NCBI RefSeq assembly: GCF_014205295.1
Contig: NZ_JACHNF010000001.1
Coordinates: 806,001-870,000 of the forward strand
Reading direction: 5' to 3'
From: Kribbella solani
Lineage (GTDB): Bacteria > Actinomycetota > Actinomycetes > Propionibacteriales > Kribbellaceae
DNA length: 64,000 bases
Made by a program: the position numbers and the translations under genes. Positions 43,751-51,944 of this stretch are shown one piece after another (the first letter of the stretch is position 1; each line of letters opens with the position of its first letter). A model generated the notes under the pieces. That model was not told the DNA's origin. It did no database searches and saw only the letters and a program-made list of their open reading frames with translations.

Positions 43751-44430
43751 TCGGGTTGGCGTTGGCCTCGATCGAGGGGCAGTTGGTGGTGTCTTGTCAG
43801 GCGTACCCGGGTGAGCCGATGCGGTCGCCGGTGATCATGGCCGCGGTCGCGCAAGCTGTCGTCGAAGGTGGGGCGAGAGGCGTTCGCGCGCAGGGGATCG
43901 AGGATCTGAAGGCGATTCGTCCGCTGGTTGACGTCTGTCTGATCGGGTTGGTCAAGCGCGGATCGGACGGGGTCTTCATCACGCCGACCGTCGCCGACGC
44001 GGTCGATTGTGCGACTGCCGGCGCGGATATCGTCGCGCTGGACGGCACCCGGCGCGACCGGCCGGACGGGCAGCCGCTGGCAGCGTCCATCGAAGCGGTG
44101 CACGCGGCGGGTTCGCTGGTGATGGCGGACTGCGGCAGTCTGGACGACGCCCTGTACAGCATCGCGGCCGGGGCTGACTGTGTCGGGACGACGCTCGCCG
44201 GGTACACCGGCGAGCGCCCCGTCAGCCGCGGCCCGGACCTCGAACTGCTTGCCGAACTGGTCGCGAACGTCGCCGTCCCGGTCATCGCCGAAGGCCGCAT
44301 CCGCAACCCGGACGACGCCCTGGCCTGCCGCGACGCCGGCGCGTACGCGGTGGTGGTAGGCACCGCGATCACCCACCCCACCCGAATAACCCGAACCTTC
44401 GCCGACCCCTTGACCCGACCACCCGAATAA
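43747..44430 (+). CDS. nanE: N-acetylmannosamine-6-phosphate 2-epimerase
   Basis: A 227-residue TIM barrel of the NanE family. Typical segments are LVVSCQAYPGEPM, GARGVRAQGIEDL, GLVKR, ADIVALDGTRRDRP (with the general-base Lys/Glu region nearby), MADCGSLDDAL and PVIAEGRIRNPDDA. It converts ManNAc-6-phosphate to GlcNAc-6-phosphate. The start is GTG in a GTGA overlap with nanK. NanA lyase, NagA and NagB are not in the window. Confidence 0.92.
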   Translation: MIGLALASIEGQLVVSCQAYPGEPMRSPVIMAAVAQAVVEGGARGVRAQGIEDLKAIRPLVDVCLIGLVKRGSDGVFITPTVADAVDCATAGADIVALDGTRRDRPDGQPLAASIEAVHAAGSLVMADCGSLDDALYSIAAGADCVGTTLAGYTGERPVSRGPDLELLAELVANVAVPVIAEGRIRNPDDALACRDAGAYAVVVGTAITHPTRITRTFADPLTRPPE

Positions 44431-44558
44431 TCCGATCCGGTCACCTACCTGACCACCCAAGTGATCAGAGCCAACGACCCGGCCCGACCACCCGGCCCGA
44501 TCAGCCCGTGAGCCGGCCAACTCGACGGCCGTGTGCCTCCGGCGTGTTGGTGGGTGGT

Positions 44559-45386
44559 TCAGTGGCGGGCGTCGTACAGGACTGGGGTCAGGGGGGTGTC
44601 GGCTACCTGGCCGATGACGGCGCCGGGCATCCAGCTGAGGTCGTCCTTCTGGTGGTCGTTGGTCGGTTCGGTGATGCGGATGTCGGCGTCCATGTAGATC
44701 ACCGTCATCACCCGGCGCGGCACGGTGCCACGATTCGGGCCGGCGTGGTGGAAGGTCCAGCCGCGGTGGAAGGTCGCGTCGCCGAGCGCGAACGGCTCGA
44801 CCACGTCCTGGAAGTTCTGCTCCGCGACGGCCTGCTTCAGCCGCTCCTCGGACTCGTCGGAGATCGCCAGATCACGTCCGAACGCGAAGTTGTGGCTGCC
44901 GCGCGCGAACGCCAGCGGGCCCATCTCGAGCGGCGTCTCCTGCAGCGGGAGCCAGATCGTCAGGCACCGGTCGGACGACAGCGGCCAGTAGTACTGGTCG
45001 GCGTGCCACGGGGTGATGCCGCCGCTCGGCTCCTTGTACAGCGCCTGGTCGTGGTACAGCCGGACGGAGTGTACGCCGAGCAGCCGCGCGGCGATCCCGG
45101 CCAGCCGGCGCGAGAACACCAGCTCCTTGACCTTCTCGTTCTCCCGCCACAGGTTGCCGACCTGCAAGAACGCCTTCCCGTACGTGTCGCGTTCCGCGAG
45201 CGGGAGGTCCTGCGTGTTCAGCCGGATCACCTCGGAGGTGATCGTCGGTTCGTACTCGGCGATGGTCTTCGCGTCGAGCACGCCGGACAGGTGGATGAAA
45301 CCGTCGCGATTGAAGTCGGCGGTCGCGGTCGGTGCCAGGCCGTCGTACGGGAGGTCGAGGAGCGAGGCGTCGGTGGTCGTGGTCAT
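44559..45386 (-). CDS. Phytanoyl-CoA dioxygenase (PhyH) family Fe/2-oxoglutarate enzyme
   Basis: A 275-residue protein with the iron motif PWHADQYYWP (His128, Asp130) and the distal His in TFHHAGPN near residue 213, plus an Arg six residues later for 2-oxoglutarate. It hydroxylates an unknown small substrate. It is divergent from an AraC regulator across 126 bases, a layout that suggests control by it. Confidence 0.87.
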   Translation of the reverse strand: MTTTTDASLLDLPYDGLAPTATADFNRDGFIHLSGVLDAKTIAEYEPTITSEVIRLNTQDLPLAERDTYGKAFLQVGNLWRENEKVKELVFSRRLAGIAARLLGVHSVRLYHDQALYKEPSGGITPWHADQYYWPLSSDRCLTIWLPLQETPLEMGPLAFARGSHNFAFGRDLAISDESEERLKQAVAEQNFQDVVEPFALGDATFHRGWTFHHAGPNRGTVPRRVMTVIYMDADIRITEPTNDHQKDDLSWMPGAVIGQVADTPLTPVLYDARH

Positions 45387-45463
45387 GTCGTCGGTACTCC
45401 TACCGGTCGGCAGCGGATCGATCGCTCCACGATCGCAGCCCGGGTGGCGTCACCACCACGCCG

Positions 45464-45513
45464 CTGGTAACCAGTTCTGGTACTCAGTTGACACTCGGCT
45501 AGGCTGACGCGGG
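45464..45513 (+). promoter_or_regulatory. Palindrome and possible leaderless promoter of the AraC gene
   Basis: CTGGTAACCAG (45464-45474) is a perfect 11-base palindrome. TTGACA follows at 45488, and a TAGGCT -10-like box at 45500-45505 lies eight bases before the GTG. No ribosome site precedes it, so a leaderless transcript is possible. Confidence 0.35.
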
Positions 45514-46403
45514 TGAAGCCCCGCTACGAGCGGCCCGGAGTGCCGGACGGGTCGACTTTCACCTGCTATGTACGGCGTGAGCGCGCGTTCGGCTTCGAGT
45601 GGCACTTCCATCAGGAGTACGAGCTCACGCTCATCACGGCGGGATCGGGTACGCGGTATGTCGGTACCATCGTGGAGCGCTATCAACCGGGCGATCTGGT
45701 CCTGCTCGGACCGGAGCTCCCACACACGTACGCCTCCGAGCCGCTTGAGCCGACCGGGCCGCCGGAGCCGGCTGGGGTGTTCGCGGAAGCGTCCGTGACC
45801 CAGTTCCGGCATGACTTTCTCGGGGTGGGGTTCTTCGAGCACCCGCAGTTCCGTCGCGTCGGCGAGCTGCTGGCTCGTTCTGCTCAAGGTCTGTGGTTCC
45901 ACGACGCCGGCGTACGCGAGCTGGTCGCCGCGCTACCGCGTCTGGAGCCCGCCACCCAGACCGTGCGCCTGCTCGACATCCTCTGCCAGCTCGCCGCCGA
46001 CACCACCGCGACGCCGATCACCGGCCCGGGTTACACCTCGGCGCCCAGCACGATGGTCCGCGACCGCGTCGACATCGTCTGTCGCGAACTGCAGTTGCGT
46101 CACACCGAGGCCGTGACGCAGGAGGAGATCGCCGCGCTCGTACACATGCCGCCGACGTCCTTCAGCCGCTTCTTCCGGCGCGCGCTCGGCTGCACGTTCA
46201 CCGAGTACGTCAATCAGCTTCGCATCGAAACCGCGTGCCGCCTCCTCACCGACACCGCTTTGCCGATCACCGAAGTGGCGACTCGCAGCGGATATCACAA
46301 CCTCTCCAACTTCAACCGCCGGTTCCTTGAACTGAAACACCTCCGGCCCACCGCGTACCGGGCCGCTCATCCACCGCTGGCGCCGGTTGGCAGGTTGAGG
46401 TAG
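45513..46403 (+). CDS. AraC-family regulator with cupin sensor domain
   Basis: A 296-residue regulator. An N-terminal cupin (FEWHFHQEYELTLITAGSG, then GDLVLLGPELPHTY) is followed by two HTH motifs (VTQEEIAALVHMPPTSFSRFFRRALG and LPITEVATRSGYHNLSNFNRRF). It is divergent from the PhyH dioxygenase. GTG start. The 3' end overlaps the convergent DUF1772 gene by 37 bases. Confidence 0.88.
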   Translation: MKPRYERPGVPDGSTFTCYVRRERAFGFEWHFHQEYELTLITAGSGTRYVGTIVERYQPGDLVLLGPELPHTYASEPLEPTGPPEPAGVFAEASVTQFRHDFLGVGFFEHPQFRRVGELLARSAQGLWFHDAGVRELVAALPRLEPATQTVRLLDILCQLAADTTATPITGPGYTSAPSTMVRDRVDIVCRELQLRHTEAVTQEEIAALVHMPPTSFSRFFRRALGCTFTEYVNQLRIETACRLLTDTALPITEVATRSGYHNLSNFNRRFLELKHLRPTAYRAAHPPLAPVGRLR

Positions 46404-46843
46404 CCGGCCGCGGCCAGCAACACGACGGTGCGGGCGGCGTGCGCGAGTTGCCAGTGGTCGCGGATCTCGGACCAGTTCGCAGGTGGGGTGGTCGGGTTCC
46501 AGTTCAACTGTTCGAGGTTGATCGGGCCGTTGACGGCGAGCGTGATGACGATCGCGACGAGGATCAGTGCGAGGGCGATCAGCGGTGGGCGGAGTAGTTG
46601 GCGTTTGTGTTTGTACGCCTGCACTGTCAGCGTGATCACGGACGCGAGTGTGAGGACGGAGATCACGCCGATGAACCAGGTGAAGGGTTTGTACTCGGCC
46701 TGGCGGAGGCGGACGTAGTCGGGGCCGGCGAGGTGACGTGAAGCCAGTTCGAGCACGAGGACCGTCAGCGCGACACCGGCGAGCACGGCACTACACCCAC
46801 GCGCCGCGGCGCGGCTCCTGCTGAGGTCCACGTCAGTAGCCAT
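46367..46843 (-). CDS. DUF1772 family membrane protein
   Basis: A 158-residue protein with four hydrophobic segments. The motif NGPINLEQLNW followed by W, R and H positions near the end is diagnostic of the DUF1772 (anthrone-oxygenase-like) family, whose function in bacteria is mostly unknown. A GGGGAGG site lies seven bases before the ATG. It follows the DUF3703 gene after 20 bases. Confidence 0.75.
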   Translation of the reverse strand: MATDVDLSRSRAAARGCSAVLAGVALTVLVLELASRHLAGPDYVRLRQAEYKPFTWFIGVISVLTLASVITLTVQAYKHKRQLLRPPLIALALILVAIVITLAVNGPINLEQLNWNPTTPPANWSEIRDHWQLAHAARTVVLLAAAGYLNLPTGASGG

Positions 46844-46863
46844 GAACCAGCCTCCCCTGAAGG

Positions 46864-47211
46864 CTACTGCTCCGGGCGCAGCAGTTCGGCGAGGTCGGGT
46901 GGGGTTGGGAGTTGTTGGGTGAGGCCGATCGAGGCGCGGCCGGTGTTGCCTTCGGGGTAGCGGCCGGTGAGAGAGCCGGGGGCGGCGACGGCGATGCGTA
47001 CGACCTGGCCGAGTGCCTCGCGGCGGTCGCGTTGCTGTACGGCCAGGACGAGCATGCCGACGTGATTGCGGGTATGCAGCCAGGGATCCGGCTGGGACAG
47101 GATGTGCGCGCGTTCGAGATGCGCCCACCGGTGCGCGGGGTCGGCGGCGATCTTCGCCGCCCGCATTTCCTCGTGGTACCGGGCACGGGCCGCCGCCGGG
47201 ATGCGCGACAT
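46864..47211 (-). CDS. DUF3703 family protein
   Basis: A 115-residue soluble protein with HRWAHLERAHILSQP, a His-rich LHTRNHVGMLVLA segment and GRYPEGNTG near the C terminus, which mark DUF3703. Function unknown; the conserved His residues suggest metal binding. It is the first gene of a two-gene unit with the DUF1772 protein, preceded by an inverted repeat at 47258-47275. Confidence 0.75.
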   Translation of the reverse strand: MSRIPAAARARYHEEMRAAKIAADPAHRWAHLERAHILSQPDPWLHTRNHVGMLVLAVQQRDRREALGQVVRIAVAAPGSLTGRYPEGNTGRASIGLTQQLPTPPDLAELLRPEQ

Positions 47212-47257
47212 CGCAGGTCCTCTCAGCTCGGGGTGATCGATCCTGATCAGACCATAT

Positions 47258-47275
47258 CATCGCCACATAGCGATG
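47258..47275. promoter_or_regulatory. CATCGC-CACATA-GCGATG inverted repeat
   Basis: A perfect 6-6-6 repeat in a locally AT-richer stretch, 47 bases upstream of the DUF3703 start and adjoining the stop of the GT39-like gene. There is no T tract, so an operator of an ArsR- or TetR-like repressor encoded elsewhere is more likely than a terminator. Confidence 0.45.
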
Positions 47276-49009
47276 TTAAGCAGGCGAGGTCAGGTCATAC
47301 ACCGTTGCGCCGCCCACGGTTGTCGGTTCGAAGGTGGCCTTGACCCAGGTGGTGATTGCGTTCGGGAAGCTGGTGCCGTCGATGAAGTAGCGGATCTGGT
47401 TCTTGGCAACCAGTTGCTGGAAGGCAGTGAGAGTGGGGGTCGGGTTCGTCCCGTTGAAGCCGCCGATCGCGATCACCGGTCGGCCGGCCGCGAGTTCCAG
47501 TGGCGCGGCGGTATGTGCGCTGACTGCCGCCGCGGCCCACGTGTAGCCGGAGGCGCCGTCTTCGAGCAGTGCGATCAGCTCGGCGGGTACCTGGCTGGTC
47601 GCGGTTCCGCTGATCAATGCGCCGCTACGCCCTCCGCCGCTGCTGACGTCAGGGCCGGCGGCCGGCATCGTCCCGCCTTTGCGGACGCTGATCGTTTGGA
47701 TCGAGTAGGTCAGTGGCCCGGTCAAGGCAGTGGCGACAAGGAGACCGGCAATCAGTACGCGAAACCGGCGATGCGACGGGTTGACGAGCAACAGTCCGGC
47801 GGCGAGTACGCCGACAATGAGGACGGTGTACGGGAGCACGCCGGCCGATGCCCGTGACAACAGTCCGAAGCTGATGCCCGCGGTCAGCAAAGCCGCGCCG
47901 CTCAGGGCGGAGCGCGCGATGGGATGATCGCGGCGGCTCCAAAGCAGGACGAGGCCGGGGCCGCTCAACGCCGCGATCGGTGGCGCCAGCGCGATCAGGT
48001 AGTAGCTGTGCACCGTCCCGTCCATCAGCACGAACACCGCGCCGGTCACCACCAGCCAGCCCGCCCACAACACGACGAAGGCGCGCGAGCGACGCTCCAA
48101 GCTGACCAGGGCGACGGCCGAGATCAGTGCCACCGGCAACAACCACAGGATCTGACCGGCGTACTCCGGGTCCAGCAGCCGTTGCAGTCCGGTGGCTTCC
48201 GCGCTGGGACCCGACCGCGCCGCACTGCCGCTGAGCCTGCTCAGACCGTTGTAGCCCAGCGCCAGCTCGACGACGCTGTTCGTGCGGGATCCGCCGATGT
48301 ACGGTCGCGCCGACGCCGGCATCAGTTCGACGATCGCGATCCACCAGCCGCCACCCACGACCATCGCGATCCCGGCAAGGGCGGTGTCGCGTACGCGTAC
48401 CCGAACGCTCTTCCGGCCGGCCAGCAGATACGCGAGCGCCAGTGCCGGCAGGACCAGGAACGCCTGCGTCATCTTGGTGAGAAACGCGAAGCCGACCAGC
48501 GCCCCGGCCAGCATCATCCATCGCGCCGGGTGTTGCTCCGCCGCGATCGCGCGCGTCACCGCGTACGCGGCCGAGGTCAGCAGCAGGACCAGCAACGCGT
48601 CCGGATTGTTGAACCGGAACATCAGCACCGCGACCGGCGTCACCGCCATGATCACGCCCGCGAGCAACGCCGCCCGCGCGCCGAACCATCGGCGTACGCA
48701 CGCGTACAGCACGGCCACGGTGGCGACACCCATCAATGCCTGCGGCAACAACATGCTCCAGCTGCTGAACCCGAACGCGCGCGCGGACAGGCCCATCACC
48801 CACATCGCGCCCGGTGTCTTGTCGACGGTGATGAAACCGGGCGCGTCGAAAGCCGCGAAGAACCAGGCTTTCCAGCTGATCGAACCGGCTTGGACGGCGG
48901 CCGCGTAGTACTCGTTCGCGAACCCGTTCCGGGACAGTCCCCAGAGGTAGCCGATCGCGGTCAGGACGAGGAGAGCGACATACGCCGCTCTACTGGTACG
49001 GATTGTCAT
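47276..49009 (-). CDS. GT39-like (PMT/ArnT) glycosyltransferase membrane protein
   Basis: A 577-residue GT-C protein. The N terminus has NEYYAAAVQAGSISWKAWFF and DKTPGAMWVMGLSARAFGFS with the acidic residues of the first loop, then about ten membrane segments. The last 120 residues form an outer domain ending in TVYDLTSPA. It resembles actinobacterial YkcA/B-type transferases that use polyprenol-phosphate sugars. Acceptor unknown. No partner gene is adjacent. Confidence 0.82.
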   Translation of the reverse strand: MTIRTSRAAYVALLVLTAIGYLWGLSRNGFANEYYAAAVQAGSISWKAWFFAAFDAPGFITVDKTPGAMWVMGLSARAFGFSSWSMLLPQALMGVATVAVLYACVRRWFGARAALLAGVIMAVTPVAVLMFRFNNPDALLVLLLTSAAYAVTRAIAAEQHPARWMMLAGALVGFAFLTKMTQAFLVLPALALAYLLAGRKSVRVRVRDTALAGIAMVVGGGWWIAIVELMPASARPYIGGSRTNSVVELALGYNGLSRLSGSAARSGPSAEATGLQRLLDPEYAGQILWLLPVALISAVALVSLERRSRAFVVLWAGWLVVTGAVFVLMDGTVHSYYLIALAPPIAALSGPGLVLLWSRRDHPIARSALSGAALLTAGISFGLLSRASAGVLPYTVLIVGVLAAGLLLVNPSHRRFRVLIAGLLVATALTGPLTYSIQTISVRKGGTMPAAGPDVSSGGGRSGALISGTATSQVPAELIALLEDGASGYTWAAAAVSAHTAAPLELAAGRPVIAIGGFNGTNPTPTLTAFQQLVAKNQIRYFIDGTSFPNAITTWVKATFEPTTVGGATVYDLTSPA

Positions 49010-49072
49010 CCGTCGATGCTGTTGGGTGATCCTGAGTGGGACCTCCTGCTTAGCTGGCAGCCGGCTGGCAGT

Positions 49073-50671
49073 TCACTTTCTGCCCCGGCGGGCGGTGGTT
49101 CGGGACACGCCGGCGATCGCGTTCAGGCGCAGTGGCGCGCCGGAGTCGCGGATCTCGACCAGCGTCGGGCAGATCCAGCCACCTTCGTCGAACTCGTTCC
49201 AGGCATAGATCAGGGCGGTGCCGGCGGCGGTGCTGGCCGGATGCGCCTTGGTCCAGCTGACCGCCGCGCCCAGGTGGGACGCGATCTGAGCTGGGGTCGC
49301 CTGCTGGGTCCAGGTGTCCTTGAAGCCTGTGTAGTCAGGCTCCCAGGACACCGGATAGTCGTACCGCGGGCGCTTGTCCCAGCCGGTGCTCACAGTCGGG
49401 ATGACCTGGCCGGCCGCGGTGGCGTACTGGTCCCACAACCCGCTTTCGGCGGCAGCGAGGTCGGAGTACGGCGCACCACTCATCGAGCCGGTCGCGTACC
49501 GGCTGACCGCGTCGGCGCCGACCGTGGTCTTCAGATCGGCGGCGCCCTGCGCGGTCCACCCCATCACCACCACGTACGGATTCGCCACCCCGAGCTCGGC
49601 CGCCTTGGCGCGGAGCTTCGCGACCTTGTCGGCGTCCGCGCCGGACAGGAAGTACACCAGCGGCCGGCCGCCGAGCACTTTCTGATAGTTCGGCGTACTG
49701 AACTGCGATGCCAGCGCGGGGAGATTCGCATCGAACGTGCCGGTGAAATTCCCGTCCAGGATCGCGCACCAGTTCACGTCGTTCTTGTAGGCGCTGGACA
49801 GGTACAGGTTCCGAGCCGCCGACAGCGGCGCCTGCGGATAGTAGACAAATGCCCAATAGTCGATACCGGCCGCGGCCGCGTAGTGAATTTCCTGATCCAT
49901 CACGCTTTGCACCGCGCCGTTGGCATTCACCGACTCGGTCACTTCGACGCTGAGATTGCGGATGTACAGGTCCGAGGTCAGCGTTTCGTTGGTCCGCAGC
50001 GAAAGCCGATCGAAGGAGGTCATTGCTCCGAGCAACGGCACGTGATTGGCCCGGCGGACGCCGTCGACGAAGATGTCCACCCACGGCGTCGCGCCCTGCG
50101 GCGGAGCCGGATCCGCAATCACCTTGAGTGAATACCAGGTGTCGTCGGCAACGGGCTGCAGCACCTTCCACGTACCGTCCGACGCGCGGTACACCAATTG
50201 CGTACCTGACGCGTCGGAGCGGGTCGCGATGTCGACGGCCGCGCTGGACCCACTGACCAGAATGGCGCGGGCCCACCGCCCGGCGACCGTTTCCTTCCAG
50301 TCCCACTCCACCGTGACAGCGCGAGACTGTGGCGTGAACGGGCGGGACAGCTCGACCATTTGCGTCGTCGACTCGTCGTGCAAGAGCGTCTGAGCCGGCT
50401 CGTCGATGAGTACCCGATTGGGCACGGTGATGCCGGCGTAGTACGGCAACCGGAACTCGTACTTCTTCGGCGACAACGTCCGGTTCACCTGGCTTCCGAC
50501 CGCCCAGTCACCGCCCACCCAGGCATCCCAGCGAATCGCCCCGAGCAGCAGCTTCGCGCCCGCGGCTTCCGCTGTCCCGCCTGTCCCGCTCGGCATACCC
50601 AGCGCCACCGCACCCGACGCCAAAGCCGCTACCCGCAAGACATCCCGCCGACTCGGTCCACCGTCAACCAT
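49073..50671 (-). CDS. Tat-exported glycoside-hydrolase-like protein
   Basis: A 532-residue protein with a twin-arginine signal (SRRDVLRVAALASGAVALG). A beta-sandwich of about 200 residues follows, then a barrel-like region with DYWAFVYYPQAPL, VNWCAILDGNF, YVVVMGW and near the end YAWNEFDEGGWICPT. The last motif resembles the NAWNEW of WbsX/GH99-like proteins, such as the one at 51945. A GGAGG site precedes the ATG. Likely a secreted polysaccharide-active enzyme, with substrate unknown. Confidence 0.7.
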   Translation of the reverse strand: MVDGGPSRRDVLRVAALASGAVALGMPSGTGGTAEAAGAKLLLGAIRWDAWVGGDWAVGSQVNRTLSPKKYEFRLPYYAGITVPNRVLIDEPAQTLLHDESTTQMVELSRPFTPQSRAVTVEWDWKETVAGRWARAILVSGSSAAVDIATRSDASGTQLVYRASDGTWKVLQPVADDTWYSLKVIADPAPPQGATPWVDIFVDGVRRANHVPLLGAMTSFDRLSLRTNETLTSDLYIRNLSVEVTESVNANGAVQSVMDQEIHYAAAAGIDYWAFVYYPQAPLSAARNLYLSSAYKNDVNWCAILDGNFTGTFDANLPALASQFSTPNYQKVLGGRPLVYFLSGADADKVAKLRAKAAELGVANPYVVVMGWTAQGAADLKTTVGADAVSRYATGSMSGAPYSDLAAAESGLWDQYATAAGQVIPTVSTGWDKRPRYDYPVSWEPDYTGFKDTWTQQATPAQIASHLGAAVSWTKAHPASTAAGTALIYAWNEFDEGGWICPTLVEIRDSGAPLRLNAIAGVSRTTARRGRK

Positions 50672-50856
50672 GGCCCAACCTCCAACGATCCGGCACCCCA
50701 CTTGGTGCGAAGGACCCTAGCCGGGGCACCGCGCGGCGGCGCAGGGCCCGGATTGGGCGAAACCCGGACGATGTTGACGCCGGGCCGGCGCCCGAAGCGG
50801 GTACCAGATCAGCGCGCGAGGCAGCCGCCGGCGCAGCGCGCGAGGCGGTCGCCGGG

Positions 50857-51846
50857 TCAGAGCGCGAGTCCGCTTCCGTACGTCCGAGTGGTTTCCGGAA
50901 TCGGCGCGCCGAAGCGCGCGCCGCTGATCGGCAACGCCGGCTCGGCTTCGGTCGACGTGTGGTATCGCGCCTCGCCGGTGCGGGCGCGTTGCCGGTACGC
51001 GGACGGACTCAGGCCGTACGCGGACTTGAAGCGCCGCGCGAAGTACCCGGCGTCCTCCCAGCCGACGCGCGCGCCGATGTGGGCGATCGGGTCGTCGGTC
51101 TGGACGAGCAGCCGGGCCGCGGCCTGCTCCCGGAGCCGATTGAGGTACGCGATCGGCGGCGCGCCGAGTTCGCGCTGGAACAGCCGCACCAGATGCGTAC
51201 GCTCGGTGGACGTCGCGGTCGCCAACTGCGCAAGCGTCCACGATCGCCCGGGATTGTCCTCCATCAACTGCGCCGCCCGGGACACCGCCGGATGCATCGG
51301 CGCCAGGGATCGGCGGTGACTCGCCTGCTCGGGGGACCAGGAGCGGTTCAGGATGTCCAGGTAGATCAGCAGGTGGCCGACGAGCTCGATCCGGGATCGC
51401 CGGGCCGGGGTGGTGTCGCTCATGCTGTGCAGCTCGGCGACCGCCAGGCTCACGTCGTACTGGCTGAGCTCGACGCGTTGTGGCAGCGGCAGGCTCGACT
51501 TGTGCACGGTCTGCATCAGCGGCAGCTCGGCGTCCAGGAACGACAGCGTGCCGTCGATCAGCTCGGGCGCGACGAAGCTGTCGAAGACCACGAGGTCCTC
51601 ACACCGCGCGTACCCGTGCCACTGGTTCGGCGGGACGACGATGACGCTGCCCGGCCCGATCGGGTGGTCACCGTCGGCCGCGATGTGCAGCCCACGGCCC
51701 TGGGTGACCAGCGCGATCTCGAAGAAGTCGTGGTCGTGCGCCGCGACATCGGCCGGCATCCGGTGCCGGTCGGCCCAGACCGGCAGACCGTCCGGGTTGA
51801 ACACGGCGGCTCGTTCGTAGCGGGGCTTGCTCCGGCTGCTTGCCAC
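50857..51846 (-). CDS. AraC-family regulator of the GH99-like/ABC locus
   Basis: A 329-residue regulator: cupin part (AHDHDFFEIALVTQGRG, GSVIVVPPNQWHGY) and C-terminal double HTH (RSWTLAQLATATSTERTHLVRLFQRELG, then DPIAHIGARVGWEDAGYFARRFKSAYG). The GTG at 51846 has AGGA upstream; a TTG at 51867 is possible. It is divergent from the GH99-like gene. The long element in the intergenic region recurs before the ABC permeases, so it probably controls both. Confidence 0.87.
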   Translation of the reverse strand: MASSRSKPRYERAAVFNPDGLPVWADRHRMPADVAAHDHDFFEIALVTQGRGLHIAADGDHPIGPGSVIVVPPNQWHGYARCEDLVVFDSFVAPELIDGTLSFLDAELPLMQTVHKSSLPLPQRVELSQYDVSLAVAELHSMSDTTPARRSRIELVGHLLIYLDILNRSWSPEQASHRRSLAPMHPAVSRAAQLMEDNPGRSWTLAQLATATSTERTHLVRLFQRELGAPPIAYLNRLREQAAARLLVQTDDPIAHIGARVGWEDAGYFARRFKSAYGLSPSAYRQRARTGEARYHTSTEAEPALPISGARFGAPIPETTRTYGSGLAL

Positions 51847-51849
51847 TTT

Positions 51850-51906
51850 TGTCCTACTTTCGCTCAATCCATGCGAAGGTGCGGCGCCTCGTCGGTCAAT
51901 AACATC
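51850..51906 (+). promoter_or_regulatory. Shared AraC operator/promoter element, copy 1
   Basis: TGTCCTACTTTCGCTCAAT starts at 51850 and TCAATAACATC at 51896, the latter holding a TAACAT -10-like box. The same two blocks with almost equal spacing recur at 54921-54978. Confidence 0.6.
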
Positions 51907-51944
51907 ACACCACGGTAACCACGAGCCTGGAACAAGGAGTGCCT

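Noticed and set aside
47258-47275. Repeat read as a terminator of the GT39-like gene
   Set aside because: Only six base pairs with an AT-rich loop and no T tract; it suits an operator better.
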